Source: Alphaproteobacteria bacterium
Lineage (GTDB): Bacteria; Pseudomonadota; Alphaproteobacteria; UBA7887
Length of the DNA: 36,240 nt
Assembly: GCA_028289725.1 (NCBI GenBank)
Contig: JANQOH010000149.1
Coordinates: forward strand, 1 to 36,240
Direction: 5' to 3'
Shown: positions 1-7,179 of the stretch, one piece after another
How positions within the stretch are numbered: the stretch's first letter is position 1
Layout of the letters: every line of letters begins with the position of its first letter
The notes under the pieces: model-generated
What the model was told of the DNA's origin: nothing
The model's database searches: none
What the model saw: only the letters and a program-made list of their open reading frames with translations
Position numbers and translations under genes: made by a program

Positions 1-207
1 AAAGCCTTTACCGCTGCCGTGCTTGGTGGGATTGGCTCACTGCCCGGCGCCATGCTCGGTGGCCTTTTGCTGGGCATGGTTGAGGCATTTTGGTCCGGCT
101 ACTTCACGGTCGAGTACAAGGATGTGGCCGCATTTAGCATTCTGGTGCTTGTCTTGATCTTCCGTCCGACGGGGCTGCTCGGGCGGCCAGAAATCGAGAA
201 AGTGTAA
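1..207 (+). CDS. livH: Branched-chain amino acid ABC transporter permease, LivH-type (C-terminal end only)
   Basis: The reading frame is open from the first base and ends in TAA at 205-207, giving the last 68 residues of a protein that starts upstream of the window. The visible part has two hydrophobic stretches. A glycine-rich segment reads AAVLGGIGSLPGAMLGG, and the C-terminal ending is LIFRPTGLLG, which is typical of LivH/LivM inner-membrane permeases of the HAAT family. The gene lies 4 bases before livM in the same direction, and livG and livF follow, so this is the first visible gene of a Liv importer operon. The substrate (leucine/isoleucine/valine, other amino acids, amides or urea) cannot be told from this fragment. 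Confidence 0.9.
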   Translation, partial: KAFTAAVLGGIGSLPGAMLGGLLLGMVEAFWSGYFTVEYKDVAAFSILVLVLIFRPTGLLGRPEIEKV

Positions 208-211
208 CCGC

Positions 212-1507
212 GTGAGCGACACGACGATGGCCGCTCCCTCCGGCGTCGATTTCGGCCGTATCCTGAGAGAAGCGGTGCTTGCCGCTGCTGTTGCCGCAAT
301 CCTCGGGCTGCCGCTCCTCGGTCTTCGATTGGTCTCGGGCACGAAAGGTCTTCAAGTAGACCAACGGTGGGACTGGCTCGTTATCGGCGTGCTCGCGGTC
401 TTTTTTGGTCGGATGGCGCTCGCCTTCTTGCGGGGCGCCAAGCCGGCCTTTGCCAAGGCGGGCGAAGGCGCTGGCGTCGTGGGTCAGTTCGTCCGCCAAC
501 AACAGCGGCCGCTCGGCGTCGCCGCGCTTGGTTTCGCGCTTATTCTGCCATTCATGCCGTTTTCGGATCGCTATGTGGTCGACGTCACCACCTTGGTGCT
601 GATTTACGTCATGTTGGGCTGGGGACTGAACATCGTCGTCGGTCTGGCCGGATTGCTCGACCTCGGCTACGTCGCGTTTTATGCCGTTGGCGCCTATAGC
701 TTCGCGCTACTTGGAACAACGTTCGACTGGTCATTCTGGGTGTGTCTGCCCATCGCTGGTCTGTGTGCGGCGATGTTCGGCGTTCTCCTCGGCTATCCGG
801 TGCTCAGGCTGCGCGGCGATTATCTAGCGATCGTCACACTGGGCTTCGGTGAAATAATCCGGCTGGTTCTCACCAATTGGGTCGAGTTCTCAGGGGGCCC
901 AAACGGTATTCCCGGAATTCCGAGGCCTGAATTTTTCGGTTTGGAATTTTCGCGGAATCCGGAAAGCGGTCAAAGTTTCCACGAATTTTTTGGCCTCAGC
1001 TTCTCCGGCGATCATCGGATCATATTCCTCTACTTCATCATTCTGGCGCTCGCGCTGATCACCAATTTATTCGTGCTGCGCATTCGCAGATTGCCGGTGG
1101 GACGCGCATGGGAGGCGCTGCGCGAAGACGAGATTGCTTGCCGGTCCCTCGGTATCAATCCGGTCAACACCAAGCTTTCGGCATTTGCCTTGGGGGCCAT
1201 GTTCGGCGGCTTTGCCGGCTCGTTCTTTGCGACGCGGTCGGGCTTTATCAGCCCCGAAAGCTTCACGTTCATCGAGTCCGCGATAATTTTGTCGATCGTT
1301 GTGTTGGGGGGCATGGGGAGTCAGATCGGTGTCGTTCTGGCGGCCATCGCGATCATCGTGGTGCCCGAGGTCCTACGCGAATTCTCGGAGTTCCGTATGC
1401 TCGCCTTTGGCGGCGCGATGGTTCTGATCATGGTGTGGCGGCCGCGCGGCTTGCTGGCCCACCGCGTACCGACGATCCGCCTGGGCGCAAAAGGGGGCGA
1501 TCCGTGA
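212..1507 (+). CDS. livM: Branched-chain amino acid ABC transporter permease LivM
   Basis: A protein of 431 residues starting at GTG 212, 4 bases after the livH stop. It is the second inner-membrane permease of the importer and pairs with LivH to form the channel. The first ~110 residues hold extra hydrophobic segments, as in the long E. coli-type LivM. The core that follows is the usual BPD_transp_2 domain: residues near 145 read GLAGLLDLGYVAFYAVGAY, and the coupling region reads GRAWEALREDEIACRSLGIN. The C-terminal signature is GGMGSQIG followed by MVWRPRGLL. The stop overlaps the GTG start of livG (GTGA at 1504-1507), which indicates translational coupling. The family call is secure; the transported compound is not known. 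Confidence 0.95.
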   Translation: MSDTTMAAPSGVDFGRILREAVLAAAVAAILGLPLLGLRLVSGTKGLQVDQRWDWLVIGVLAVFFGRMALAFLRGAKPAFAKAGEGAGVVGQFVRQQQRPLGVAALGFALILPFMPFSDRYVVDVTTLVLIYVMLGWGLNIVVGLAGLLDLGYVAFYAVGAYSFALLGTTFDWSFWVCLPIAGLCAAMFGVLLGYPVLRLRGDYLAIVTLGFGEIIRLVLTNWVEFSGGPNGIPGIPRPEFFGLEFSRNPESGQSFHEFFGLSFSGDHRIIFLYFIILALALITNLFVLRIRRLPVGRAWEALREDEIACRSLGINPVNTKLSAFALGAMFGGFAGSFFATRSGFISPESFTFIESAIILSIVVLGGMGSQIGVVLAAIAIIVVPEVLREFSEFRMLAFGGAMVLIMVWRPRGLLAHRVPTIRLGAKGGDP

Positions 1508-2316
1508 GCAAGTCGTTGCTCACCGTTGAGCATTTGACCATGCGGTTTGGCGGTTTGTTGGCAATCGATGATTTGTCCTTCGATGCCGCGCCGCGGGAGA
1601 TCACCGCGATCATCGGCCCGAACGGCGCCGGCAAGACCACTGTGTTCAACTGTTTGACCGGTTTCTACAAACCAAGCGTCGGGCGTCTCACGCTCTTCGA
1701 TCGATCCGACAGGACCTTTCTGCTCGAGCGCATGGACGGTTTTCGAATCGCGCGCGCCGGCATCGCGCGCACTTTTCAGAACATCCGCCTGTTTCCCGCG
1801 ATGTCGGTTCTAGAGAACCTGGTCGTCGCGCAGCATCAAAAGCTTATGCGTGCGTCCGTGTTTTCGGTCGCCGGACTGCTTGGCCTCGCAAGTTACCGGA
1901 GGGCGGAAGCCGCCGCCGTGGATTTGGCGCGCTATTGGCTGGATCGGGTCGGGTTGGTCGATGACGCGGACCGCGCCGCCGGCGAATTGCCGTACGGCGC
2001 CCAGCGCCGGCTCGAGATCGCGCGCGCCATGTGCACCGAACCCGTGCTGCTTTGCCTGGATGAACCGGCGGCCGGTCTCAATCCCCGCGAGTCGGCGGAG
2101 CTAAATACACTTCTGCTCGATATTCGCGAGAGCCAGGGGGTCGGGCTCCTGCTAATCGAGCATGACATGAGTGTGGTGATGGAGATCTCGGATCATATCG
2201 TCGTGCTCGACTATGGCCGAAAAATTGCCGACGGCACCCCTGAGCAGGTGCGCAACGACCCGGCGGTGATACGCGCCTATCTCGGCGAGGCCGACGAAGA
2301 TGAGGGTGCGGCGTAA
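1504..2316 (+). CDS. livG: Branched-chain amino acid ABC transporter ATP-binding protein LivG
   Basis: A protein of 270 residues read from GTG 1504, which overlaps the livM stop by 4 bases. The frame is open further upstream, but the protein only becomes LivG-like from MSKSLLTVEHLTMRFGG, so the longer reading was discarded. It has Walker A GPNGAGKTT, the LivG/BraF sequence ARTFQNIRLFPAMSVLENLVV, Walker B LLCLDEPAAGLNP with the switch His in LLIEHDMSVVM, and the usual ending in a release of the form PEQVRNDPAVIRAYLG. The ABC signature is degenerate: LPYGAQRRLEIARAM replaces LSGGQ, which is normal for LivG proteins. It forms the ATPase dimer with LivF, whose start ATG overlaps its stop (TAATG). 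Confidence 0.95.
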   Translation: MSKSLLTVEHLTMRFGGLLAIDDLSFDAAPREITAIIGPNGAGKTTVFNCLTGFYKPSVGRLTLFDRSDRTFLLERMDGFRIARAGIARTFQNIRLFPAMSVLENLVVAQHQKLMRASVFSVAGLLGLASYRRAEAAAVDLARYWLDRVGLVDDADRAAGELPYGAQRRLEIARAMCTEPVLLCLDEPAAGLNPRESAELNTLLLDIRESQGVGLLLIEHDMSVVMEISDHIVVLDYGRKIADGTPEQVRNDPAVIRAYLGEADEDEGAA

Positions 2317-3026
2317 TGCTGTCGGTTGAAGGCCTGCATACGTTCTACGGCCCGATCGAGGCGTTGAGAGGGGTCGACCTCTCCGTGGCTTCCGGCGAAA
2401 TCGTCACTTTGATCGGCGCCAACGGGGCCGGGAAGTCGACCCTGCTCATGACGATTTGCGGCACGCCGCGCGCCGCACGCGGTCGGATCAGTTTCGAGGG
2501 CAATGACATAAGCCAGTTGCCCACGTACCAGATAATTCGACGCGGGATCGCGCAATCGCCTGAAGGCCGCCGGATATTTCCGCGCATGACCGTGATGGAA
2601 AACCTTCAGATGGGCGCGGTGACGGCCGACGAAGATCACTTCGACGAAGATCTGGAAAGAATCTTGTCGATTTTTCCGATCTTGGGTGAGCGTCGCGACC
2701 AACGCGGGGGCACTTTGTCGGGTGGCGAGCAGCAAATGCTTGCAATCGGAAGGGCGCTGATGAGCCGCCCGCGTCTCCTGTTGCTCGACGAACCATCGCT
2801 CGGGCTCGCACCCTTATACGTCAAGCAAATCTTCGACGTGATCCGGGAGATCAACGAACGCGACGGCATGACGATCCTATTGGTCGAGCAAAACGCCTAC
2901 CATGCGCTCCGTTTGGCTCATCGCGGCTACGTCATGGCCAACGGCAAAATCGTCTTGGTCGGGACAGGAAGCGAATTGCTCGCCAACGAAGAGGTCCAAA
3001 ATGCGTATTTGGAGGGCGGCCACTAA
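2316..3026 (+). CDS. livF: Branched-chain amino acid ABC transporter ATP-binding protein LivF
   Basis: A protein of 236 residues starting at the ATG that overlaps the livG stop. Motifs in order are Walker A GANGAGKST, the LivF stretch IAQSPEGRRIFPRMTVMENL, the full ABC signature LSGGEQQMLAIGRAL, Walker B LLLLDEPSLGLAP and the switch His-region variant ILLVEQNAYHAL, where Gln replaces His as in other LivF proteins. The length matches the family. It is the second ATPase of the importer. Its stop TAA is directly followed by the ATG of the next gene, so the operon continues without a gap. Confidence 0.95.
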   Translation: MLSVEGLHTFYGPIEALRGVDLSVASGEIVTLIGANGAGKSTLLMTICGTPRAARGRISFEGNDISQLPTYQIIRRGIAQSPEGRRIFPRMTVMENLQMGAVTADEDHFDEDLERILSIFPILGERRDQRGGTLSGGEQQMLAIGRALMSRPRLLLLDEPSLGLAPLYVKQIFDVIREINERDGMTILLVEQNAYHALRLAHRGYVMANGKIVLVGTGSELLANEEVQNAYLEGGH

Positions 3027-3377
3027 ATGATTGTTCCCTTTAGCGGCACCTCTATTGGCGTGTTCATCGGCGTTACGTTGGTGCTCGGCGGCGGCACGGC
3101 GATTCTGACCGGCCAAGCGATCGCCGGGACATGGCGACCGGTGTGGCAGGTCGTGTTCGCGAGCATCGGGCTCGGCCTCGCGGATCGATTTTTGGTATTC
3201 TCATTGTTCGACGGCGACTTGTTCTCGCCGCTTGGATATTTGGCCGATACCGCCGTTATCATGGTGTTTGGCCTCGTCGCATACCGCCTTGCCTGGGTGC
3301 GAAATATGCAGATTCAGTATCCTTGGCTTTATGAGCGAGCGGGTTTGTGGCGCTTGCGGCCGCGCCGAGGAACTTAG
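3027..3377 (+). CDS. Small integral membrane protein, DUF6867-like
   Basis: A 116-residue protein whose ATG follows the livF stop directly. It has three predicted membrane helices, at about residues 9-30, 38-57 and 70-90, and a basic C-terminal tail. The pattern WRPVWQVVFASIGLGLADRF, then a Tyr-Arg pair after the last helix and QYPWLYERAGLWR, resembles proteins classed as DUF6867, which sit in liv operons of Alphaproteobacteria. That family name is from memory and was not searched. The strict adjacency to livF and the following livK suggests an accessory part of the importer, perhaps a regulator or assembly factor in the inner membrane. No function is established from the sequence. Confidence 0.8.
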   Translation: MIVPFSGTSIGVFIGVTLVLGGGTAILTGQAIAGTWRPVWQVVFASIGLGLADRFLVFSLFDGDLFSPLGYLADTAVIMVFGLVAYRLAWVRNMQIQYPWLYERAGLWRLRPRRGT

Positions 3378-3454
3378 CGTGGTCTATTCGCTTTTGCTTT
3401 GTGTTTACAATTGGTGCCCGTTCTTTTGATCGGGCTCGCGTTTGGAGAACCTAA

Positions 3455-3475
3455 TACCGCCTTTGGTTGGCGGTA
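3455..3475 (+). promoter_or_regulatory. Hairpin abutting the livK ribosome binding site
   Basis: A perfect 7-bp inverted repeat (TACCGCC / GGCGGTA) with a 7-base loop lies in the 108-base gap between the DUF6867-like gene and livK. The last base of the stem is the first A of the strong Shine-Dalgarno AAGGAGGA (3475-3482), so the hairpin ends exactly where the ribosome would bind. It could stabilise the 3' end of the upstream message after processing, so that the binding protein is made in excess over the permease, or it could tune livK translation. It is not a terminator, as no T-run follows. Confidence 0.4.
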
Positions 3476-3485
3476 AGGAGGAGAC

Positions 3486-4649
3486 ATGAAGACGTGGCAT
3501 TGGGTCGTTGTCGTGGTCGTCGTGGTCGTGGCGGCGGGTGCCTACATCCTGAACAGCGCCCGACAGGGCGGTGAGCAGCAAGCGGGCGCGCCGGACCAAG
3601 CGGCGCCGGGCGATGCGATCGTCATCGGCACCGCCGGACCGGTCACCGGACAATACGCGATTTTCGGCGATCAATTGGTCCGTGGCGCCACCAAGGCGGT
3701 CGCGGACATCAACGCCGCAGGAGGCGTGTTGGGCCGGCAATTGGTGCTAGAGATCGGTGACGATGCCTGCGAGGCGAAGCAAGCGGTTGCCGTGGCCAAT
3801 CAGATGGTCAACAAGGGCGCCGTGTTCATGGCTGGCCACTTTTGTTCCTCGACCTCGATTCCAGCATCCGAGGTCTATAGCGAAGAGGGAATCCTGCAAA
3901 TTTCGCCGGCGTCGACCAATCCGGTGCTGACGGAACAAGGCTTTACCAACGTCTTCCGGACGTGTGGCCGAGACGACCAGCAAGGCCTTGTCGCCGGCGA
4001 TTTCCTGACCAAGCATTTTGGTGACAAGAAAATCGCGATCCTTCATGACAAAACGGCCTATGGCAAAGGACTCGCGGACGAGACGAAAAAGGCTCTCAAC
4101 GCTAGCGGCATTACTGAATCCTTGTACGAGGCGTACACGGCCGGTGAGAAAGATTACTCCGCCTTGGTGAGCAAGCTGAAGGAGGGGGCGATCGACGTCG
4201 TTTACCTCGGCGGCTATCACACGGAGGCCGGCTTGATCCTGCGGCAAGCACGCGAGCAGGGCTTGATGGCACAGCTCGTGTCCGGCGACGCGTTGGTCAC
4301 CGAGGAGTTTTGGTCCATCACGGGCGACGCCGGTCAAGGCACATTGTTCTCCTTCAGTCCGGATCCCGCGAAGAACCCGGCAGCGGCGGCCGTTGTCGAA
4401 AGTTTCTTGGCGGATGGGTACAAGCCAGAGGGTTACACGCTCTACACCTATGCGGCGATACAAGTGTTTGCCCAAGCGGCCGAAGCAGCCGGAAGTACGG
4501 ACATCGATGCGCTTGTGTCAGCCATGCGCGCCGGCAATTTCTCAACCGTGCTGGGTGACATTTCCTTTGACGACAAGGGCGATGTCAGTGCGCCGGGCTA
4601 CGTGTTCTACGAATGGAAAAACGGCGCCTACGATTACACTGAGATGTAG
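3486..4649 (+). CDS. livK: Branched-chain amino acid ABC transporter substrate-binding protein (membrane-anchored?)
   Basis: A 387-residue type I periplasmic binding protein (Peripla_BP_6/LivJ-K family), starting at ATG 3486 after a strong AAGGAGGA site. The N-terminus is odd: six residues are followed by nine consecutive valines, then a further hydrophobic stretch to about residue 24. There is no lipobox Cys and no clear AXA cleavage site, so it may stay anchored in the inner membrane facing the periplasm. Mature-protein motifs are IGTAGPVTGQYAIFGDQLVRG, the Cys pair in DDACEA and AGHFCSSTS expected to form the LivJ-type disulfide, and AILHDKTAYGKGLAD in the second lobe. It delivers ligand to LivHMGF. 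The ligand, likely a branched-chain or related amino acid, is inferred from the family only. Confidence 0.92.
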   Translation: MKTWHWVVVVVVVVVAAGAYILNSARQGGEQQAGAPDQAAPGDAIVIGTAGPVTGQYAIFGDQLVRGATKAVADINAAGGVLGRQLVLEIGDDACEAKQAVAVANQMVNKGAVFMAGHFCSSTSIPASEVYSEEGILQISPASTNPVLTEQGFTNVFRTCGRDDQQGLVAGDFLTKHFGDKKIAILHDKTAYGKGLADETKKALNASGITESLYEAYTAGEKDYSALVSKLKEGAIDVVYLGGYHTEAGLILRQAREQGLMAQLVSGDALVTEEFWSITGDAGQGTLFSFSPDPAKNPAAAAVVESFLADGYKPEGYTLYTYAAIQVFAQAAEAAGSTDIDALVSAMRAGNFSTVLGDISFDDKGDVSAPGYVFYEWKNGAYDYTEM

Positions 4650-4665
4650 GGACGTAATCGCATAA

Positions 4666-4685
4666 GCCGCGCGTTAGCGCGCGGC
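4666..4685. terminator. Perfect 8-bp hairpin between convergent livK and the M23 gene
   Basis: GCCGCGCG (4666-4673) pairs perfectly with CGCGCGGC (4678-4685) around a TTAG loop. The loop contains the TAA stop of the minus-strand M23 gene (4674-4676). It lies 16 bases after the livK stop, so it sits at the 3' end of both convergent genes. No T-run follows on either strand, so it is more likely an mRNA 3'-end stabiliser or Rho-dependent boundary than a classical intrinsic terminator. Confidence 0.45.
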
Positions 4686-5519
4686 GATCGTGTCAGGCCG
4701 GCGCAGGAGCGGCAGGGGGTCAATGCGCCGGCCGTCGATTTCAAGGCGGAAGTCAACATGCGGACCGGTTGAGCGCCCGGTGCTTCCGACATGACCGATC
4801 GCTTGGCCGCGATGAACCAATTGCCCAGTCTCCACAATGTAGTCCCGGAGATGCCCGTATGTGGCGGTTGATCCGTCGCGGTACGACAACATGACGTAAC
4901 GACCGAGCCGGGGATGGTCGCCGACGGCGTGCACGACGCCGTGCGATGTTGCGACGACGATTGACCCTTTGGCCGCGGCGATGTCGACAGCGCCGTGGAA
5001 CGCCGGTTCGCCTGTAAACGGATCGGTACGCCAACCGAAGTTTGACGTGACGCGGCTTTCGGCTCCGGGATCAATCGGCCAAATATGATCGCTGACACCG
5101 GGGATCTCGCGCGCAAAGTCACGCGGCATTGGATCGAGCGCGCCAGGCGCGGCGTGAACGGCCGCGTCAAACAATGGAAACGCCGGACGGTCGGACAGCA
5201 TGGCCGCGATGCCCAGCGAGGCGGGGCCGGATCGGATGGTCACCGGGGGCAAACCGTTGCTTGAGCCGATTTGGGCCTTTGCCGGGGCGGGCCGAACTGG
5301 CATGGGCCCGGTCCTGTCGGTGCGCTTGATCGGCAAGAAACGTGCGGGTTGGGTCGGCACGTTTTGCCCCGCGCCGTGGGCGGCAACCGGAAGATATTGC
5401 GTTTTCGGCGCGCGTTCGATTGGAAAAAATTTGGCCTCAGCCGCAGGTGAATCCGACGCAAACGCGAGTAAGAAGGGGGCTGTCAGGGCCAAAACGAGGG
5501 TTGCTTTGAATCTCGACAT
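4674..5519 (-). CDS. Secreted M23-family (LytM-like) peptidase with altered HxH motif
   Basis: A 281-residue protein with a signal peptide (basic start, hydrophobic residues 7-20, cleavage near AAEA at 26-29). A proline-rich linker holds a duplicated element (FFPIER near 31 and FLPIKR near 61, each followed by a second PV-ending stretch). The C-terminal M23 domain spans about residues 145-270: SNFGWRTDPFTGEPAFHGAVD carries His175 and Asp179, TYGHL carries His223, and TGPHVDFRLE carries His254. In active LytM enzymes the last motif is HxH, with the second His a zinc ligand; here that position is Asp256. It may therefore be a non-standard zinc enzyme or a degenerate LytM regulator of cell-wall amidases. 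It acts in the periplasm. No strong ribosome site was seen before the ATG. Confidence 0.85.
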   Translation of the reverse strand: MSRFKATLVLALTAPFLLAFASDSPAAEAKFFPIERAPKTQYLPVAAHGAGQNVPTQPARFLPIKRTDRTGPMPVRPAPAKAQIGSSNGLPPVTIRSGPASLGIAAMLSDRPAFPLFDAAVHAAPGALDPMPRDFAREIPGVSDHIWPIDPGAESRVTSNFGWRTDPFTGEPAFHGAVDIAAAKGSIVVATSHGVVHAVGDHPRLGRYVMLSYRDGSTATYGHLRDYIVETGQLVHRGQAIGHVGSTGRSTGPHVDFRLEIDGRRIDPLPLLRRPDTIAAR

Positions 5520-5617
5520 CGTACATCGGCGGCTGGTGCAAAGTTCGGGTCACCATTGATCTCAGCAAGCCACATGCCAAGACGCCGAGACTCGCTTCGT
5601 GATCTCATCTCTGCACG

Positions 5618-5651
5618 AAAAAACCGCACGGACAGTTGCCCGCGCGGTTTT
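5618..5651 (-). terminator. Intrinsic terminator of mucR
   Basis: On the minus strand AAAACCGC is followed 16 bases later by GCGGTTTTTT, giving an 8-bp stem whose 3' arm runs into a T-tract. The hairpin begins about 90 bases after the mucR stop at 5742, so it is placed to end the mucR transcript before the M23 gene. The plus strand also ends in four T, so weak bidirectional action is possible. Confidence 0.75.
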
Positions 5652-5741
5652 GTCCGGCGCTATGCCGCATCTAAGATCGCCTTAACTCTAACGTTGGTGC
5701 CGACTTACCCAGACCCCAATCCGTCAGGTGGATCAAAGTCG

Positions 5742-6191
5742 CTACGACCGTGACTTCCGTTTACGCCCGCCGCCGGCGCGCTTGCGGCCCAATCCGATTT
5801 TCTTTGCGAACTCCGACCGCTGTTTGGCGTAATTCGGCGCCACCATGGGATAATCGGCGGGAAGGCCCCATTTCGCCCGATAATCCTCTGGCGACATATC
5901 GTAATTCGTCCGGAGATGACGCTTCAGCATTTTGAGCTTCTTGCCGTCTTCGAGACATACGATGTAATCGGGCATGATCGAGCGGCGGATTGGAACCGGC
6001 GGTTTCGGCGCCTCCTTGGGCGCGGCATCGACCGGCGTGTTCATCTCGGACAATGAGCGATAAACGGTCTGGATCAGTTCTGGGATCTGGCCTGCAGGCA
6101 ATGCATTGTGGCTTACATATGCGGACACAATGTTCGCAGCCATGCCAAGAACCGACTCGGCACTGTCTATATTCGGGTTTTCAGTTGTCAT
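5742..6191 (-). CDS. mucR: MucR/Ros family zinc-finger transcriptional regulator
   Basis: A 149-residue protein. The frame extends ten codons further to a GTG at 6221, but the ATG at 6191 has an AAGG site 8 bases upstream and gives the usual MucR start, so it was chosen. The N-terminal half (about 10-50) is the helical oligomerisation region. The DNA-binding part begins at IMPDYIVCLEDGKKLKMLKRH and ends in LPADYPMVAPNYAKQRSEFA plus a basic tail. Compared with Agrobacterium Ros, Cys79 is kept, Asp82 replaces the second Cys (as in MucR), His92 is kept, and Asn96 lies where the last His is expected. MucR proteins bind AT-rich DNA, repress their own gene and control envelope, motility and virulence genes. 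The AT-rich upstream gap fits autoregulation. Confidence 0.92.
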   Translation of the reverse strand: MTTENPNIDSAESVLGMAANIVSAYVSHNALPAGQIPELIQTVYRSLSEMNTPVDAAPKEAPKPPVPIRRSIMPDYIVCLEDGKKLKMLKRHLRTNYDMSPEDYRAKWGLPADYPMVAPNYAKQRSEFAKKIGLGRKRAGGGRKRKSRS

Positions 6192-6640
6192 TCTTTGTGC
6201 CTTAGAGCAAATATTACACACAAGCGTTTGTTTGCATTTTGCGTCAATAGTGTCAATACGTAAGTCCCAATAATATTAAAAATATTCGCAAGTAACAAAG
6301 TGGCTTGTAACCAGAAGACGTAATTTAGACAAGTTTGCTACTTAGTTGCTTTGAATTGTTATCACTAAAGAGCGGCGTCCGGTCGCGACGCGATTCCAAC
6401 CGGTGATCAAATCTTACAAAAATTGCCCAGACGAGGTCCGAACTGTTGGATCCGTCGGCGCGTGCGACGTGCATATGCACTCAAGCGCGATATGGCAGTT
6501 GGCTTGAACTGCCTACCCTCGCAATACCGCGTCGGAACGTGGCGAGCCATACACCACATCTTGTGGCCGCGGACGCTAGCCGCGACAGTGAAGCTGTGCT
6601 AAGCAGCGCTCAAATCGATCCAATTCGGCGCGAGGCGCCC
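6192..6640. other. AT-rich divergent intergenic region between mucR and rpiB
   Basis: About 450 bases without a convincing gene. The first 180 bases (6192-6370) are strikingly AT-rich compared with their surroundings, with T-A steps around TAATATTAAAAATATTC, the kind of DNA that MucR/H-NS-like proteins bind. On the minus strand a TTGACA box is at 6256-6251, but no good -10 is at the right distance. A frame open from 6446 into rpiB gives a sequence unlike RpiB and was read as untranslated leader. No riboswitch or RNA gene was recognised. Confidence 0.5.
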
Positions 6641-7087
6641 ATGACGCGAAAGCCATCATCCGAGACCATCGCGGTCGCTTCCGACCACGCGGGGTTCCCA
6701 TTGAAGGATCGATTGGCCAGTGAGTTGGGTGCTGCTGGGCTCAAAGTTCTCGATCTTGGGACCAACAATGCCGACTCGGTCGACTATCCAAAGTACGGCG
6801 AGGCGATGGCGCGCGCCTTGCTTGAGGGGCGCGCGGAACGTGGCGTGCTGATTTGCGGTACCGGAATCGGCGTGAGCATTGCGGCGAATCGGCATCGGGG
6901 CATTCGCGCCGCCGTGTGCCACAACGAAGAGACCGCTCGCCTCGCGCGCGCGCACAATGACGCAAACGTGCTCGTCATGGGCGGCCGAATCATTGATGAG
7001 GACACGGCAAGCGCGTGTTTGCGGGCGTTCTTGGATACGGAGTTTGAGGGCGGGCGCCATCAGCGAAGGGTTGAGATGCTGGATTGA
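6641..7087 (+). CDS. rpiB: Ribose-5-phosphate isomerase B
   Basis: A 148-residue protein of the RpiB/LacAB family, which interconverts ribose 5-phosphate and ribulose 5-phosphate in the pentose phosphate pathway. The start at ATG 6641 has a GAGG site 5 bases upstream; the in-frame extension before it does not resemble the family. Motifs are IAVASDHAGFPLKD at the N-terminus, CGTGIGVSIAANR with the catalytic Cys72, and AAVCHNEETARLARAHNDAN with the phosphate- and substrate-binding residues, then VLVMGGR. The usual length is about 145-150. It is 92 bases upstream of glyA; the rpiB-glyA-nrdR-rib order is common in Alphaproteobacteria. Confidence 0.95.
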   Translation: MTRKPSSETIAVASDHAGFPLKDRLASELGAAGLKVLDLGTNNADSVDYPKYGEAMARALLEGRAERGVLICGTGIGVSIAANRHRGIRAAVCHNEETARLARAHNDANVLVMGGRIIDEDTASACLRAFLDTEFEGGRHQRRVEMLD

Positions 7088-7179
7088 ATGCGTGAAACCG
7101 GCCAACAGCGAGACACACTCGGGTCTCGTCATCACAGGCACGGAAATCGAAGACACCGAATGAAACAAGGTTATTGTTC

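Noticed and set aside
1108..1503. Long N-terminal extension of livG running back into livM
   Set aside because: The extension is the shadow of livM in another frame. LivG similarity begins at GTG 1504, which overlaps the livM stop as expected for coupling.
3504..3536. Repeated GTCGTGGTC units as a CRISPR or tandem repeat array
   Set aside because: They are codons of the nine-valine run in the binding protein; there are no spacers and no regular repeat length.
6446..6640. Upstream extension of rpiB
   Set aside because: The extra 65 residues do not resemble RpiB, and ATG 6641 has a good GAGG site.
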